Virus record (IMG/VR): IMGVR_UViG_3300042564_000462 | Location: 1 to 39,338 of that record | Reading direction: 5' to 3' (one strand) | Length of the DNA stretch: 39,338 nucleotides | Origin: a virus | Shown here: piece by piece, positions 1-9,412 of the stretch | Position numbering within the stretch: position 1 is the first letter of the stretch | Layout: every line of letters starts with the position of its first letter | The notes under the pieces: generated by a model | What the model saw: the letters and a program-made list of their open reading frames with translations, nothing else | Databases searched by the model: none | Told to the model about the DNA's origin: nothing | Made by a program: the position numbers and the translations under genes

Positions 1-647
1 CTATTGATGAGTTTGGTGCTGGTGCTTTACTGTTTGCTCCTAGAGTTGGAGAGTTTAGTCCAGGTGTATGGCAGTGGGCCACTTCTGCAGGTATTGCACA
101 AAATACAAATATTGAAGAATACTATGGAAAAGTTAGTATGCAACAGTACATTAATGCATACTATGCTTTGGGAGATCAGGAAGCTGCAGAACTTAAGGCA
201 GTTCCATTTAGTAACGTAGCACTGCGCCGTGAAGTTATGGCAAAGTACGATGAAGAAAAAAGAAAAATTAAGTTAGCTGTACCTGGTTTAGAAGATTACA
301 TTGCTTCAGGTACAGATAATGTTGATGCTTTTGAATTTGTTAATAATGCTTACAACTATGCAACTTCTCCAAATGCTTCTGTGCCAAATGATGTAAAGCA
401 AAACATAATACTTGCTTATAGTTTGTACACAGACTTTATTGGTAAAGTAAATTACATTAATTCTTTAGATGCTGGTAATGCCCCAGATCTTAAAAGAGCA
501 GAAAAAGAAAAAACAATTAATGCCATTAAAGAAATTATTAAAAAAGATTCAACAAAAACTATAGAACAATATTTTAACTATGGACTATCTAAACTAATTA
601 ACGCGAAGTCCAAGGACGCAAGTGCTGGACTAAGGAGAAATGAATAA
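1..647 (+). CDS. Giant virion protein, C-terminal part (continues from 34544-39338)
   Basis: This is the 3' end of the giant gene that begins at 34544 and is interrupted by the window edge. The reading frame is open from base 3. Bases 1-207 repeat 39132-39338 in the same frame, so joining the two pieces on the circle gives one 5235-base gene of 1744 residues ending with TAA at 645-647. The segment contributes about the last 215 residues: a Gly/Ala/aromatic stretch with a GVWQW motif, then a helical, Lys- and Glu-rich tail. The stop overlaps the next start (TAATG), implying translational coupling. No family was recognised. By position, late operon between portal and capsid, it is probably an internal or ejected virion protein. 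Confidence 0.85.
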   Translation, partial: IDEFGAGALLFAPRVGEFSPGVWQWATSAGIAQNTNIEEYYGKVSMQQYINAYYALGDQEAAELKAVPFSNVALRREVMAKYDEEKRKIKLAVPGLEDYIASGTDNVDAFEFVNNAYNYATSPNASVPNDVKQNIILAYSLYTDFIGKVNYINSLDAGNAPDLKRAEKEKTINAIKEIIKKDSTKTIEQYFNYGLSKLINAKSKDASAGLRRNE

Positions 648-1984
648 TGGTTGAGTACGATCCATTAGAAGAAGCCAGACGTAAAGAAGCTGAAAGAAAA
701 GCAAAAAAAGCTGCAGATGATAAAGCTCGCGAACAAAGAGGAAAAACTTCTGGCAGAGATGAACCAACTCAGCAACAAGAGCTATCTCTTACATTTGTTA
801 GACTAGAGCAAACTCAAGCAAAAGAACAATATGATTTAGCTGCTGCAAAATATGCTGCTTCAAATTCTGCTGCAGATAAAAAAGTTTTTGATGAAGCTAA
901 AATTAGGTACAACAAAGCAAATGCTGCTTTAAGAAGTGCTGGAGTTGAAGTAGATCCTGCAACTGGAAAGCAAGGAAGCACTCCTACTAAATATACTGAT
1001 CGACCTTCAAATCCAGTTGGAAAAGGTTTTGATCCCTACACTAATGTTGGTACTGCAGGTGCAGATAATCCAGCGGAACGTGCAAAAAGTGCTGCAACTG
1101 GTCTTGCTCCAGAATACGTTGCTATTAATACACTAGATAATAGTCGTTGGAAAACAGATGGATTTCTTCCTTTATCTAATGATCCATATTCATTTTCTTA
1201 TGTAAGCGGAACAAGTCAAACAGAACTTCCAGTTGCATTTATTGCAAATGAAAATGGATCTATTCTTCAAGATGGAGATGGCAACCCAATTGATTTAGGT
1301 ACATCAGTTAATAAAATTATTAACGATTATGCTTCTTCTGGAAGAATGAATGAGTTAAGAGATTTGCTTATTCGCAGTAAGATAGCAGCAACTCCAGCTG
1401 AAGTAGCTGCTATAACTAATGCTAAAAATGCACAGAACTCTGCATCCTTTGGTCAAGATCCAAATACTCGTTTACTTGTTCAAAGAGCGGTTCAATTTTT
1501 AACAATGACTAACATTGCTGCTGTTGGTGTTAAAAATAATAAGCCAAAGTTTGAATCCTTTGAGCAGTATCTTAATGGGTATAAAGGAGACTTAAACTAT
1601 CTACTTGGACAAGGTGGTAGTGGCGATGGAAGTGGTGCACCACGTAGAACTGTTTCACTTTCCCAAAGAACTTATACTCCAGAAGATCTTGAATTAAATA
1701 TTGATGCATTTTTTCAAGAGTTTACTGGTCAAGGTGCAAGTCAAGAAGATGTTGACTATCTTGTAAAGCGTCTTAATGCACAAGATCCACAAAAAACTGT
1801 AACCACTACTAGTGGTAATACATCTAAGAGTATTACAACTGGTGGAGTATCTGACATGGAAGAACGAAACATGATGCGAGAGATGGCTCTTAGCGATCCA
1901 GCTGCAGAATCATACAACAAGGCAACTACTTACCTTGACTACTTCCGCAAAGCTTTAGCATCTCCGATTGACTTAGGCGCATAA
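647..1984 (+). CDS. Predicted virion protein, 445 aa, charged N-terminus
   Basis: Function not recognised. The first 40 residues are almost entirely Lys, Arg, Glu and Ala and should form a helix or coiled coil; a further Ala/Lys-rich helical region lies at about residues 48-90. The middle (about 140-330) looks globular, and the C-terminal part is rich in Ser, Thr and Gly. No signal peptide or membrane segment is seen. The start overlaps the stop of the giant gene (TAATG), and the stop overlaps the next start in the same way, so it is translated as part of the giant-445-356-271 residue block ahead of scaffold and capsid. Internal or ejection protein is the inferred role, from position only. 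Confidence 0.7.
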   Translation: MVEYDPLEEARRKEAERKAKKAADDKAREQRGKTSGRDEPTQQQELSLTFVRLEQTQAKEQYDLAAAKYAASNSAADKKVFDEAKIRYNKANAALRSAGVEVDPATGKQGSTPTKYTDRPSNPVGKGFDPYTNVGTAGADNPAERAKSAATGLAPEYVAINTLDNSRWKTDGFLPLSNDPYSFSYVSGTSQTELPVAFIANENGSILQDGDGNPIDLGTSVNKIINDYASSGRMNELRDLLIRSKIAATPAEVAAITNAKNAQNSASFGQDPNTRLLVQRAVQFLTMTNIAAVGVKNNKPKFESFEQYLNGYKGDLNYLLGQGGSGDGSGAPRRTVSLSQRTYTPEDLELNIDAFFQEFTGQGASQEDVDYLVKRLNAQDPQKTVTTTSGNTSKSITTGGVSDMEERNMMREMALSDPAAESYNKATTYLDYFRKALASPIDLGA

Positions 1985-3054
1985 TGGCTGACAAAGATAA
2001 GATTAGTATTTTTCAAACAACAACCACCAAGGTTGATGGTAAAACACAAAAAACTAAAACAGAACGTCCTGCTCCTGGCAAAGCCTGGGTTAAAAGTGGT
2101 AACTTTTGGGTAAGACCAAAGGCTCCTGCTGGTGAATTTTCTTGGGACGATAATGCAGGTTGGCAAGATCGAGCAACTGCAACTGCAGAAAATGAATATG
2201 CTTTACCTCTTGCTCTTATTAACTCTGATCCTGAACTTAAGGCTTTGTTTGATGAAGCTTGGATAGATCAAAAAGCTGGTAAAGAGTGGACGCAAGAAAA
2301 ATTTAATGTAAGACTACAAGGAACAAATTGGTACAAAACCAAATCTGAACCACAACGTCTTTACTACACCTTAAAAAATGATCCAGCTCAAGCTGCTGAA
2401 TTTGCAAGGCAAATAAACGAAAAAAGAAGTAGCATTCTTTCTCTTTCTCGAGCAAACGGTATTAGTTTATCTGATCAAGATTTAGATAAATTAGCTAACA
2501 CTTCTTTAGAGTTTGGTTATAGCGAAGATGAATTAACTTCTGTTATGGCTGACTACATTGACTACAAAGAACAAGATCCTAATGCTTTAGTTGGTTCTCT
2601 TACTGGAAATGCTGGTCTTGCTGAAGATGGAATTCGTGACTGGGCTAAGCGCAACATGATTACTGTTTCAGATTCATGGATAGTAGGGCAAGTTCGTAAT
2701 GCAGCTAAGTCTGGCTGGAGAATTGATGGAGCAAAAGACTCTATTAGCAATATGGCTAAGCAACAGTTTTCTCACTGGGCAGATCAGTTAGATGGCGACA
2801 CAACTCTTGATGATCTAGCTGGTGGTTTTAAGAATCTTATATCTGATGAGTTTAATGAAGATATAGATAGCATTACATTTGATAACAAATTCTTAAAGCA
2901 AGCAATGATGGCTACAGATGATAAAGGTAAGCCAATTAACACTGAAACTTTGCGTCGCGATTTATATAAAACAGATGAATGGTCAGATGTAATGAAAAAT
3001 AAAAATAAACTTATATCTACTGGTCGAGATTTTCTAACTAGAATGGGATTCTAA
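1984..3054 (+). CDS. Predicted virion protein, 356 aa
   Basis: Function not recognised. The N-terminal 60 residues are Lys/Thr/Pro-rich with several Trp and look extended. From about residue 75 the protein is mainly helical, with a Trp/Tyr-containing segment at about 105-125 (sequence around TNWYKTKSEPQR) followed by DPAQAAEFARQINEKR. The C-terminus is Lys-rich. Starts by TAATG overlap with the preceding gene and ends one base before the next start, so it is one of four co-translated late proteins upstream of scaffold. Proteins with this W-Y-K-QR pattern are, to my recollection, common in actinophage virion modules. An internal virion or ejection role is inference. Confidence 0.7.
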   Translation: MADKDKISIFQTTTTKVDGKTQKTKTERPAPGKAWVKSGNFWVRPKAPAGEFSWDDNAGWQDRATATAENEYALPLALINSDPELKALFDEAWIDQKAGKEWTQEKFNVRLQGTNWYKTKSEPQRLYYTLKNDPAQAAEFARQINEKRSSILSLSRANGISLSDQDLDKLANTSLEFGYSEDELTSVMADYIDYKEQDPNALVGSLTGNAGLAEDGIRDWAKRNMITVSDSWIVGQVRNAAKSGWRIDGAKDSISNMAKQQFSHWADQLDGDTTLDDLAGGFKNLISDEFNEDIDSITFDNKFLKQAMMATDDKGKPINTETLRRDLYKTDEWSDVMKNKNKLISTGRDFLTRMGF

Positions 3055-3055
3055 T

Positions 3056-3871
3056 ATGTCTGGTTGGGATGAATTACGTCAATTATTTATTGACAGTGGA
3101 ATGCCAGAATTAGCAGATATTATTACCAAATCATTTCAAGAAAATGTAGGTAATGATGCTCTTGTTTATGAAGACTTGCGTAAGTCAGAGCCTTACAGAA
3201 AAAGGTTTAAGGGCAACTTTGATCGTTTAGCTGCTGGTAAAAACTTTCTTTCTGAAGCAACATACCTTCAACAAGAAAATGCATATGCTCAAACTCTTGC
3301 AGCATATGGTGCAGGTAGTTTAGCTACTCGTAGCAATTATGAAAAGTTTATTGCTGGTGATGTATCTAGTGTTGAACTAGCTAATCGTTTTGAAACTGCT
3401 TACACTCGTGTAACTAAAGCAGTTGACTCTGGCGATAAAGCACTTGTTGATGAACTTAAGCGCATGTATCCAGGTGTAACCGATAATGAATTAGCTACAA
3501 GTCTTTTGCTTGGTACAGAGGGATCTGAATTTCTTAAGACTAAAATTGATGTGGCAGAAATTAAAGCAGCTGAAACCGAAACTGGTATTCAATCTACTCT
3601 TGGTGCTAGTTTTCTTCAAAGTCAAGGACTTGATCGCACTAAAGCTCGTGTTGGTCTATCTAAAGTTGCAGAACAAAAGACTGGTTATGAACAAGCATCT
3701 CGCATGTTTGGTGAAACCAGCACAGAAGGTTTACAAAAAGAACTTGAACAAGAAAATCTTCTTGGTCAAACCAGTAAGCGCACTAAGCGTTTAGCATCTC
3801 AAGCTCGTGCAGAGTTTGGTGGAACTTCAGGTATTAAAACTGGCTCATTGGGTCGCAAGACTCAAGTATAA
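3056..3871 (+). CDS. Predicted virion protein, 271 aa, helical
   Basis: Function not recognised. Mostly alpha-helical, rich in Ala, Glu, Lys and Gln, with no membrane segment. The last 40 residues are strongly basic (TSKRTKRLASQARAEFGG and a C-terminal GRKTQV). The ATG follows the preceding stop after a single base. It is the last member of the giant-445-356-271 block; a 117-base gap holding a structured RNA leader then separates it from scaffold. The basic tail might contact packaged DNA, but that is a guess. It could also be a capsid-decorating protein. Confidence 0.68.
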   Translation: MSGWDELRQLFIDSGMPELADIITKSFQENVGNDALVYEDLRKSEPYRKRFKGNFDRLAAGKNFLSEATYLQQENAYAQTLAAYGAGSLATRSNYEKFIAGDVSSVELANRFETAYTRVTKAVDSGDKALVDELKRMYPGVTDNELATSLLLGTEGSEFLKTKIDVAEIKAAETETGIQSTLGASFLQSQGLDRTKARVGLSKVAEQKTGYEQASRMFGETSTEGLQKELEQENLLGQTSKRTKRLASQARAEFGGTSGIKTGSLGRKTQV

Positions 3872-3876
3872 ACTCT

Positions 3877-3947
3877 CGTTGGATCTACCAGCCCCAACGA
3901 TGTAACAGACTGGTAGTGGAAGCCAAGCTATATTCCCCGTATAGCTT
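3877..3947 (+). promoter_or_regulatory. Structured leader: H-type pseudoknot plus hairpin upstream of scaffold/capsid
   Basis: Stem 1 is CGTTGG (3877-3882) with CCAACG (3894-3899). Stem 2 is CTACCAG (3885-3891) with CTGGTAG (3910-3916). The stems interleave, with connecting loops of 2, 2 and 10 bases, which is the geometry of a classic H-type pseudoknot. A separate perfect 8-bp hairpin follows, AAGCTATA (3925-3932) with TATAGCTT (3940-3947). The scaffold ribosome site (AAGGGAG) starts about 25 bases later. All pairings are seen directly. The role, such as mRNA stabilisation or translational control of the capsid genes, is inference. Confidence 0.6.
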
Positions 3948-3988
3948 TGTGGTCTGCGCTCAACTAATGAATAAGGGAGATAGTTACG

Positions 3989-4456
3989 ATGAGTAACAAC
4001 AATGAATGGTACGAAGACGACGACTTCTTGGAAGAAGATGATCAGACTGGTGGGTTACAGAACCTACGTAAAGCTGATCGCGCTAAGTCTAAGCGTATCA
4101 AGGAACTAGAAACTGAACTAGAAGGTCTACGTAGCTTTCAACGTCAGTCTGTCGTCAGTTCCGTTCTAAATGAAAGAGGAGTCAATCCTAAGATCGCTAC
4201 ATTTATTCCAGCAGATGTTGCCGATGATCCAGAATCAATCGGTAAATGGTTGGATGAGCATGGTGAAATTTTTGGAGTTCAGCAACGAGTCCAGCAGCCT
4301 ATGGTAGATCAAGAAAATCTATCTACACTGCGACAGATTGATGCTGTAACAGGTTCTGCTCTTTCTCCTGACGATGTTAATGATATTTTTTCACGTCTTA
4401 ACAACGCTCAGAGTGCCGAAGAATTATTGGAAATGATTTACGGCGCAGATTCGTAA
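3989..4456 (+). CDS. Capsid assembly scaffold protein
   Basis: 155 residues, directly upstream of the major capsid gene, as expected for a scaffold. The N-terminus is extremely acidic (about residues 6-20 mostly Glu and Asp). A charged coiled-coil segment follows at about 27-50 (KADRAKSKRIKELETELEGL), then a Gln-rich linker and a short helical C-terminus. Acidic N-terminus plus coiled coil plus small helical C-terminus is typical of phage scaffolds that line the procapsid and leave before packaging. It starts after a good ribosome site (AAGGGAG) downstream of the structured leader. Sequence conservation between scaffold families is low, so the call rests on composition and position. Confidence 0.75.
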   Translation: MSNNNEWYEDDDFLEEDDQTGGLQNLRKADRAKSKRIKELETELEGLRSFQRQSVVSSVLNERGVNPKIATFIPADVADDPESIGKWLDEHGEIFGVQQRVQQPMVDQENLSTLRQIDAVTGSALSPDDVNDIFSRLNNAQSAEELLEMIYGADS

Positions 4457-4484
4457 TCAATCACACAACCCCTAAGGAATAATC

Positions 4485-5495
4485 ATGGCTGTAACAGGCT
4501 TATCGGGTGGTTCCGCCAATACTAATGGTGGTCTTGGTGGTGGACAGTACTCGTCCGCCAACAACGTAGGAACATTCACCCCATCAAATGGTGCTGGTCT
4601 AGTTCAGAAGGCTTACGATCGCCTTGTTGAATTTGAACTACGCGCTACCCCATTGCTACGTTCTGTAGCAGACAAGAAGCCTGCTCGTCAGGCTATGCCA
4701 GGTTCATCTGTAGCCCTACAGATCTACAACGATCTAGCTAAGGCTACTTCAGTTCTTTCTGAAGAAGTAGATCCAGCTGCAGTAGCACTTGGTACTCCAG
4801 ATATTGTTACCGTTACTCTAAACGAATACGGTAACTCTACTCTAGTAAGCAAGAAGCTTGGTCTTATGTCACTTGCTGACGTAGATCCAGCAGTTGCTAA
4901 CATCATTGCATTCAACATGGCTGATAGCATTGACGATCTAGCACAGAACGCTCTACTAACTGGTACTAACGTACTATACGCAACTGGTGGAACAACCACT
5001 GCAACTACAACTTCAGGAATCACTTCAGATGATACACTATCTGCTGCTGATATCCGTAAGGCTGTAGCTAAGTTGCGTAGCAACAAGGCTAACGGACGTA
5101 AGGGTTCACTTTACTGGTGTGGTATTCACCCAGAAGTTTCCCACGACCTTCGTGCCGAAACTGGTGCTGCTTCATGGCGTAACCCACATGAGTACCAGAG
5201 CAACGATGCAATCTGGGCTGGCGAAATTGGTCAGTTTGAAGGTGCATACTTTATTGAGTCTCCTCGTCTGTACACTGCTACAGATGGTGACAGCTCAATC
5301 AAGGTATACCGTACCTTCATTGCAGGACAGCAAGCACTTGCTGAAGCTGTAGCCGAAGAACCACACGTGGTTATCGGTCCAGTTGTAGATCGTTTGATGC
5401 GTCAGCGTCCAATCGGTTGGTACGGTGTTCTAGGACACGCTATCTACCGTAACGAAGCGTTGTTCCGTATTGAGTCTGCTTCTAGCATTGCCTAG
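4485..5495 (+). CDS. Major capsid protein, HK97 fold, N4 gp56-like
   Basis: 336 residues, a usual length for this class. The segment at about residues 105-125 (VTVTLNEYGNSTLVSKKLG) is the conserved strand region I associate with the N4 gp56 family of major capsid proteins. The N-terminus is Gly/Ser/Asn-rich and flexible; downstream come KAVAKLRSNKANGRKGSLYWCGIHPEV-type and GQFEGAYFIESPR-type segments that also fit the family. It has a strong ribosome site (AAGGAA) and follows scaffold by 28 bases. Codons differ from the neighbours: more C-ending Asn, Tyr and Asp codons, as in highly expressed genes. A stable hairpin follows the stop. Confidence 0.85.
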   Translation: MAVTGLSGGSANTNGGLGGGQYSSANNVGTFTPSNGAGLVQKAYDRLVEFELRATPLLRSVADKKPARQAMPGSSVALQIYNDLAKATSVLSEEVDPAAVALGTPDIVTVTLNEYGNSTLVSKKLGLMSLADVDPAVANIIAFNMADSIDDLAQNALLTGTNVLYATGGTTTATTTSGITSDDTLSAADIRKAVAKLRSNKANGRKGSLYWCGIHPEVSHDLRAETGAASWRNPHEYQSNDAIWAGEIGQFEGAYFIESPRLYTATDGDSSIKVYRTFIAGQQALAEAVAEEPHVVIGPVVDRLMRQRPIGWYGVLGHAIYRNEALFRIESASSIA

Positions 5496-5502
5496 TTAGT
5501 CA

Positions 5503-5541
5503 CTAGCTTCATCCCCACCCACAAGGTGGGGGTGTTGCTAG
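5503..5541 (+). terminator. Stable hairpin after capsid gene (attenuator or mRNA 3' end)
   Basis: CTAGC (5503-5507) pairs with GCTAG (5537-5541), and ATCCCCACC (5511-5519) pairs with GGTGGGGGT (5525-5533, one G-T wobble), giving a two-part stem with a 5-base loop. There is no U tract, so it is not a standard intrinsic terminator. It may lower read-through into the tail genes or protect the 3' end of capsid mRNA. Confidence 0.6.
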
Positions 5542-5558
5542 GTACTGAAAGGGATTAA

Positions 5559-5810
5559 ATGTCTTACCTATTTGTACCACCAGTGGTCGACGAAGGACCT
5601 ATGGGTGGAAACTGGCTATTTGCTCGTTACACACGCAAGCAAGGTGTAACTGTTTACCGTGTTGATGGAGAATTCTATGAAGATAGATTTCCGTCACAAG
5701 ATGATCTTGCTATTGCTGACCTTGTTTATCTTGGAGGACATGAGTATGTCGTTACTGAAGATGAGAAAGATGCTCTTGAGTCGGTTGGCTATGAGGTGTT
5801 TGAGCTATGA
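5559..5810 (+). CDS. Small late protein, 83 aa
   Basis: Function not recognised. Compact and acidic, with several aromatic residues and the segment YTRKQGVTVYRVDGEFYEDRFPS, which suggests beta strands. It starts after a good ribosome site (AAAGGGA) 64 bases after the capsid gene and beyond the capsid hairpin. The ATG of the next gene overlaps its stop (ATGA). Position right after the capsid gene would suit a head-completion or connector protein, but nothing in the sequence proves it. Confidence 0.65.
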   Translation: MSYLFVPPVVDEGPMGGNWLFARYTRKQGVTVYRVDGEFYEDRFPSQDDLAIADLVYLGGHEYVVTEDEKDALESVGYEVFEL

Positions 5811-6037
5811 CACTGATAGAGTCATTGACAGTTGTGTCGTTAAGTATCGGTATCCTGACCGTACTGGGTAAGTTATTAATTGTAACTCCATTAAAAGCTT
5901 ACATTAAAGAACAGACACATCCTATCCAGCCATCTGCCAACGGTGGTCGTAGCCTTCCAGACGTAGCTAGGGCTGTAGACAGAATTGAAAAGCGTTTAGA
6001 TGAACACATTACATTACATCTTAAGGATGAACTATGA
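5807..6037 (+). CDS. Small single-span membrane protein, 76 aa
   Basis: Residues about 5-29 form one hydrophobic segment (LTVVSLSIGILTVLGKLLIV), followed by a Lys-containing polar region and a C-terminal amphipathic helix (VARAVDRIEKRLDEHITLHL). This is the topology of small phage proteins annotated as DUF2746-like or holin-like in actinophages; I cannot confirm the family. It overlaps the preceding stop by 4 bases and the next start by 4 bases (ATGA). It could be a second lysis component or a minor virion membrane-interacting protein. The better holin candidate is at 17934-18146, next to the endolysin. Confidence 0.65.
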   Translation: MTLIESLTVVSLSIGILTVLGKLLIVTPLKAYIKEQTHPIQPSANGGRSLPDVARAVDRIEKRLDEHITLHLKDEL

Positions 6038-6362
6038 GTGGTAAGTACAATATTGTAGCTGAACAAGGTGCTACCTTTAATCTAAACTTTCGCGTTGAGA
6101 CTGATGGTACTCCGTGGAATTTAACTGGCTATACATTTGCTATGCAAGTTCGTCGTTCTGCTAACGATGCAAATACTTTACTTAATATTACTACTGCAAC
6201 AATGACTTCTGTTGGTCGTGTATCTGCAACTGTTAATGCTACTACCATGTCTGATGTGCCTGCTGGTCGTTGGGTTTATGACATTGAACTGACATCTTCT
6301 GGTGGACAAGTTACACGAATCTTGGAGGGTCGCTTTATTGTAACAGCAGAGGTGACACAGTA

Positions 6363-6363
<1 letters not shown>
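6034..6363 (+). CDS. BppU-like immunoglobulin-type tail protein, 109 aa
   Basis: All-beta pattern: an N-terminal [12 protein letters not shown] segment, [19 protein letters not shown], and a C-terminal [22 protein letters not shown]. This series resembles the N-terminal domain of phage BppU-type baseplate or fibre-attachment proteins, which use the 'polarised load then linear constraint' immunoglobulin-like fold. It sits directly before the collagen-like fibre gene, overlapping its start by one base (TAATG). I infer that it anchors or decorates the fibre. The family match is by eye. Confidence 0.6.
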
Positions 6364-8095
<1,732 letters not shown>

Positions 8096-8096
<1 letters not shown>

Positions 8097-8623
8097 TGTC
8101 TAGAGCAAGAGATATGGCAAGTAAAACATTCTGGTTGCCAGGTGAAACAATTCAAACTGTAACTATGGAAAACCTTGTACAAAATAGTCAGTCTGTTGGA
8201 AGTAATACAATAAATGACCTTTCTAATATGTCAATAGTTATTACTCCTAAAAAAGCAAATAGCAAAATTCTTATTCACATAAGATGGTCTGGAGAATTTT
8301 CTTCGACAGACATGACTTGGGGAACTACATTTGGATGTTCAAGAAACGGAACACAAATTGGCAGACCTGGTGGTGGTGCAAATGGAACTGGTATTGGCAT
8401 ACCTTCACTTAGTTACTATAATAATGATGCAAGTAGTACAGCAGAAAGTTGTATTTATTTTGTAACTGATACCCCAGAAGTAACATCTGCAATTACCTAT
8501 AAAGCAACTATTGCAAGTAATATTGCAGCAACCATTTACAACAATCGAACTGTTAATAATGTAAATACCTGGGGTTATGAAAGTGGGTCATCAGCAATGA
8601 CAGCAACGGAGATTGCACAGTAA
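8096..8623 (+). CDS. Probable jelly-roll-like tail tip protein, 175 aa
   Basis: All-beta composition with the pattern SQSVGSNTINDLSNMSIVITPKKANSKILIHIRWSGEF. This resembles a domain widespread in phage fibre tips, in which a 'sufficient separate strand, ITP-x-SxSSKILI' motif begins a jelly roll. No catalytic motifs are seen. It lies between the collagen fibre and the collar protein with TAATG overlaps on both sides, so it should be made with them and be a structural, receptor-facing component. Identification is by recognisable pattern only. Confidence 0.65.
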
Positions 8624-9288
8624 TGCCAGCATCAAGAGTAGGTTACGTTTACGATACAACTGCAGCGGATTACATTCCATTTACAGGACCACCAGCAGCA
8701 CTGCCATCGGGTATGCTAACAATGACTGCTGCTAGTACAGCACCAACGGGTTGGATGCTATGTAATGGCTCTGCAGTTAGCCGTACTACATACGCTGATT
8801 TGTTTACAGCCATTGGCACAACCTACGGTGTAGGTGATGGTACAACCACTTTTAACATTCCAGATTTACGTGGTCGTGTTCCAGTCGGAACGGATTCTAG
8901 TCAAACAGAGTTTGATGCACTTGGTGAAACTGGTGGTGCTAAAACTCACACTTTAACTGAAGCACAACTACCAAGCCATACTCATTCTATTAACCACGAT
9001 CATGCATCATTTGGTACAACCGATGGTGCTGGTAATCACAACCACTCTTGGACTGGTGTTAACAGTGATGCTGGTATTTCGGGTCAGGGTGGAAACTATC
9101 CATTTCGAATCTTTCAAGATATTGCAACTAACTGGGGTGGAACTCAAGCAAATATGGGTGGTGCTGGCGCACATAACCACACTATTGACGTTCCTAATTT
9201 TACTGGTACTTCTGGAAGCACGGGTTCTGGTTCTGCTCACAATAATTTACAGCCTTATATATCCATTAACTACATAATTAAAACTTAA
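8623..9288 (+). CDS. Tail collar domain protein (receptor-binding), 221 aa
   Basis: Residues about 25-85 match the phage tail collar domain: GMLTMTAASTAPTGWMLCNG, then YGVGDGTTTFNIPDLRGRVPVG. The rest is Gly/Asn/His-rich with repeated His clusters (SHTHSINHDH, GNHNHSW, GAHNHT), ending in NLQPYISINYIIKT. His-x-His pairs in such proteins can bind metal along a trimer, as in T4 gp12. A related collar protein is encoded at 14707-15933 with the same C-terminal pattern. It is the last gene of the first fibre block. Confidence 0.85.
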   Translation: MPASRVGYVYDTTAADYIPFTGPPAALPSGMLTMTAASTAPTGWMLCNGSAVSRTTYADLFTAIGTTYGVGDGTTTFNIPDLRGRVPVGTDSSQTEFDALGETGGAKTHTLTEAQLPSHTHSINHDHASFGTTDGAGNHNHSWTGVNSDAGISGQGGNYPFRIFQDIATNWGGTQANMGGAGAHNHTIDVPNFTGTSGSTGSGSAHNNLQPYISINYIIKT

Positions 9289-9299
9289 GGAATTAAACT

Positions 9300-9395
9300 A
9301 TGGCTTGTCGCACAGGTTGTCCAACTCAAGACTGTGAATCATACGCAGATTGTTGCAAGGGTGTAGCTATAAATAAATCTAGCCTACGTCCTTAG
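9300..9395 (+). CDS. Short Cys-rich peptide, truncated paralogue of 10473-10739
   Basis: A 31-residue ORF beginning MACRTGCPTQDCESYADCC. Its first 11 residues are identical to those of the 88-residue protein at 10473-10739, and the next ten are related (ESYADC versus KSWGDC). It has a ribosome site (AAGGA) and sits in the 124-base gap between the collar and glycosyltransferase genes. The two copies use different synonymous codons for the shared segment, so the duplication is not recent. It lacks the C-terminal half of the long copy. It could be a functional mini-protein or a remnant. Confidence 0.6.
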   Translation: MACRTGCPTQDCESYADCCKGVAINKSSLRP

Positions 9396-9412
9396 TGTGG
9401 TAGGATTATAGC

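Noticed and set aside
1-207. True T7-like direct terminal repeat
   Set aside because: The repeat lies inside a coding gene, keeps its frame, and differs at one base, all better explained by circularity.
1939-2166. Antisense ORFs within late genes (1939-2166, 2562-2750, 4724-5086 and similar)
   Set aside because: They lie fully opposite well-supported genes and have no ribosome sites or recognisable products.
3877-3955. Pistol self-cleaving ribozyme
   Set aside because: Stem order and pseudoknot resemble pistol, but the linker before the second pseudoknot strand is only 10 bases and I could not find the conserved internal loop and cleavage-site bases of that ribozyme.
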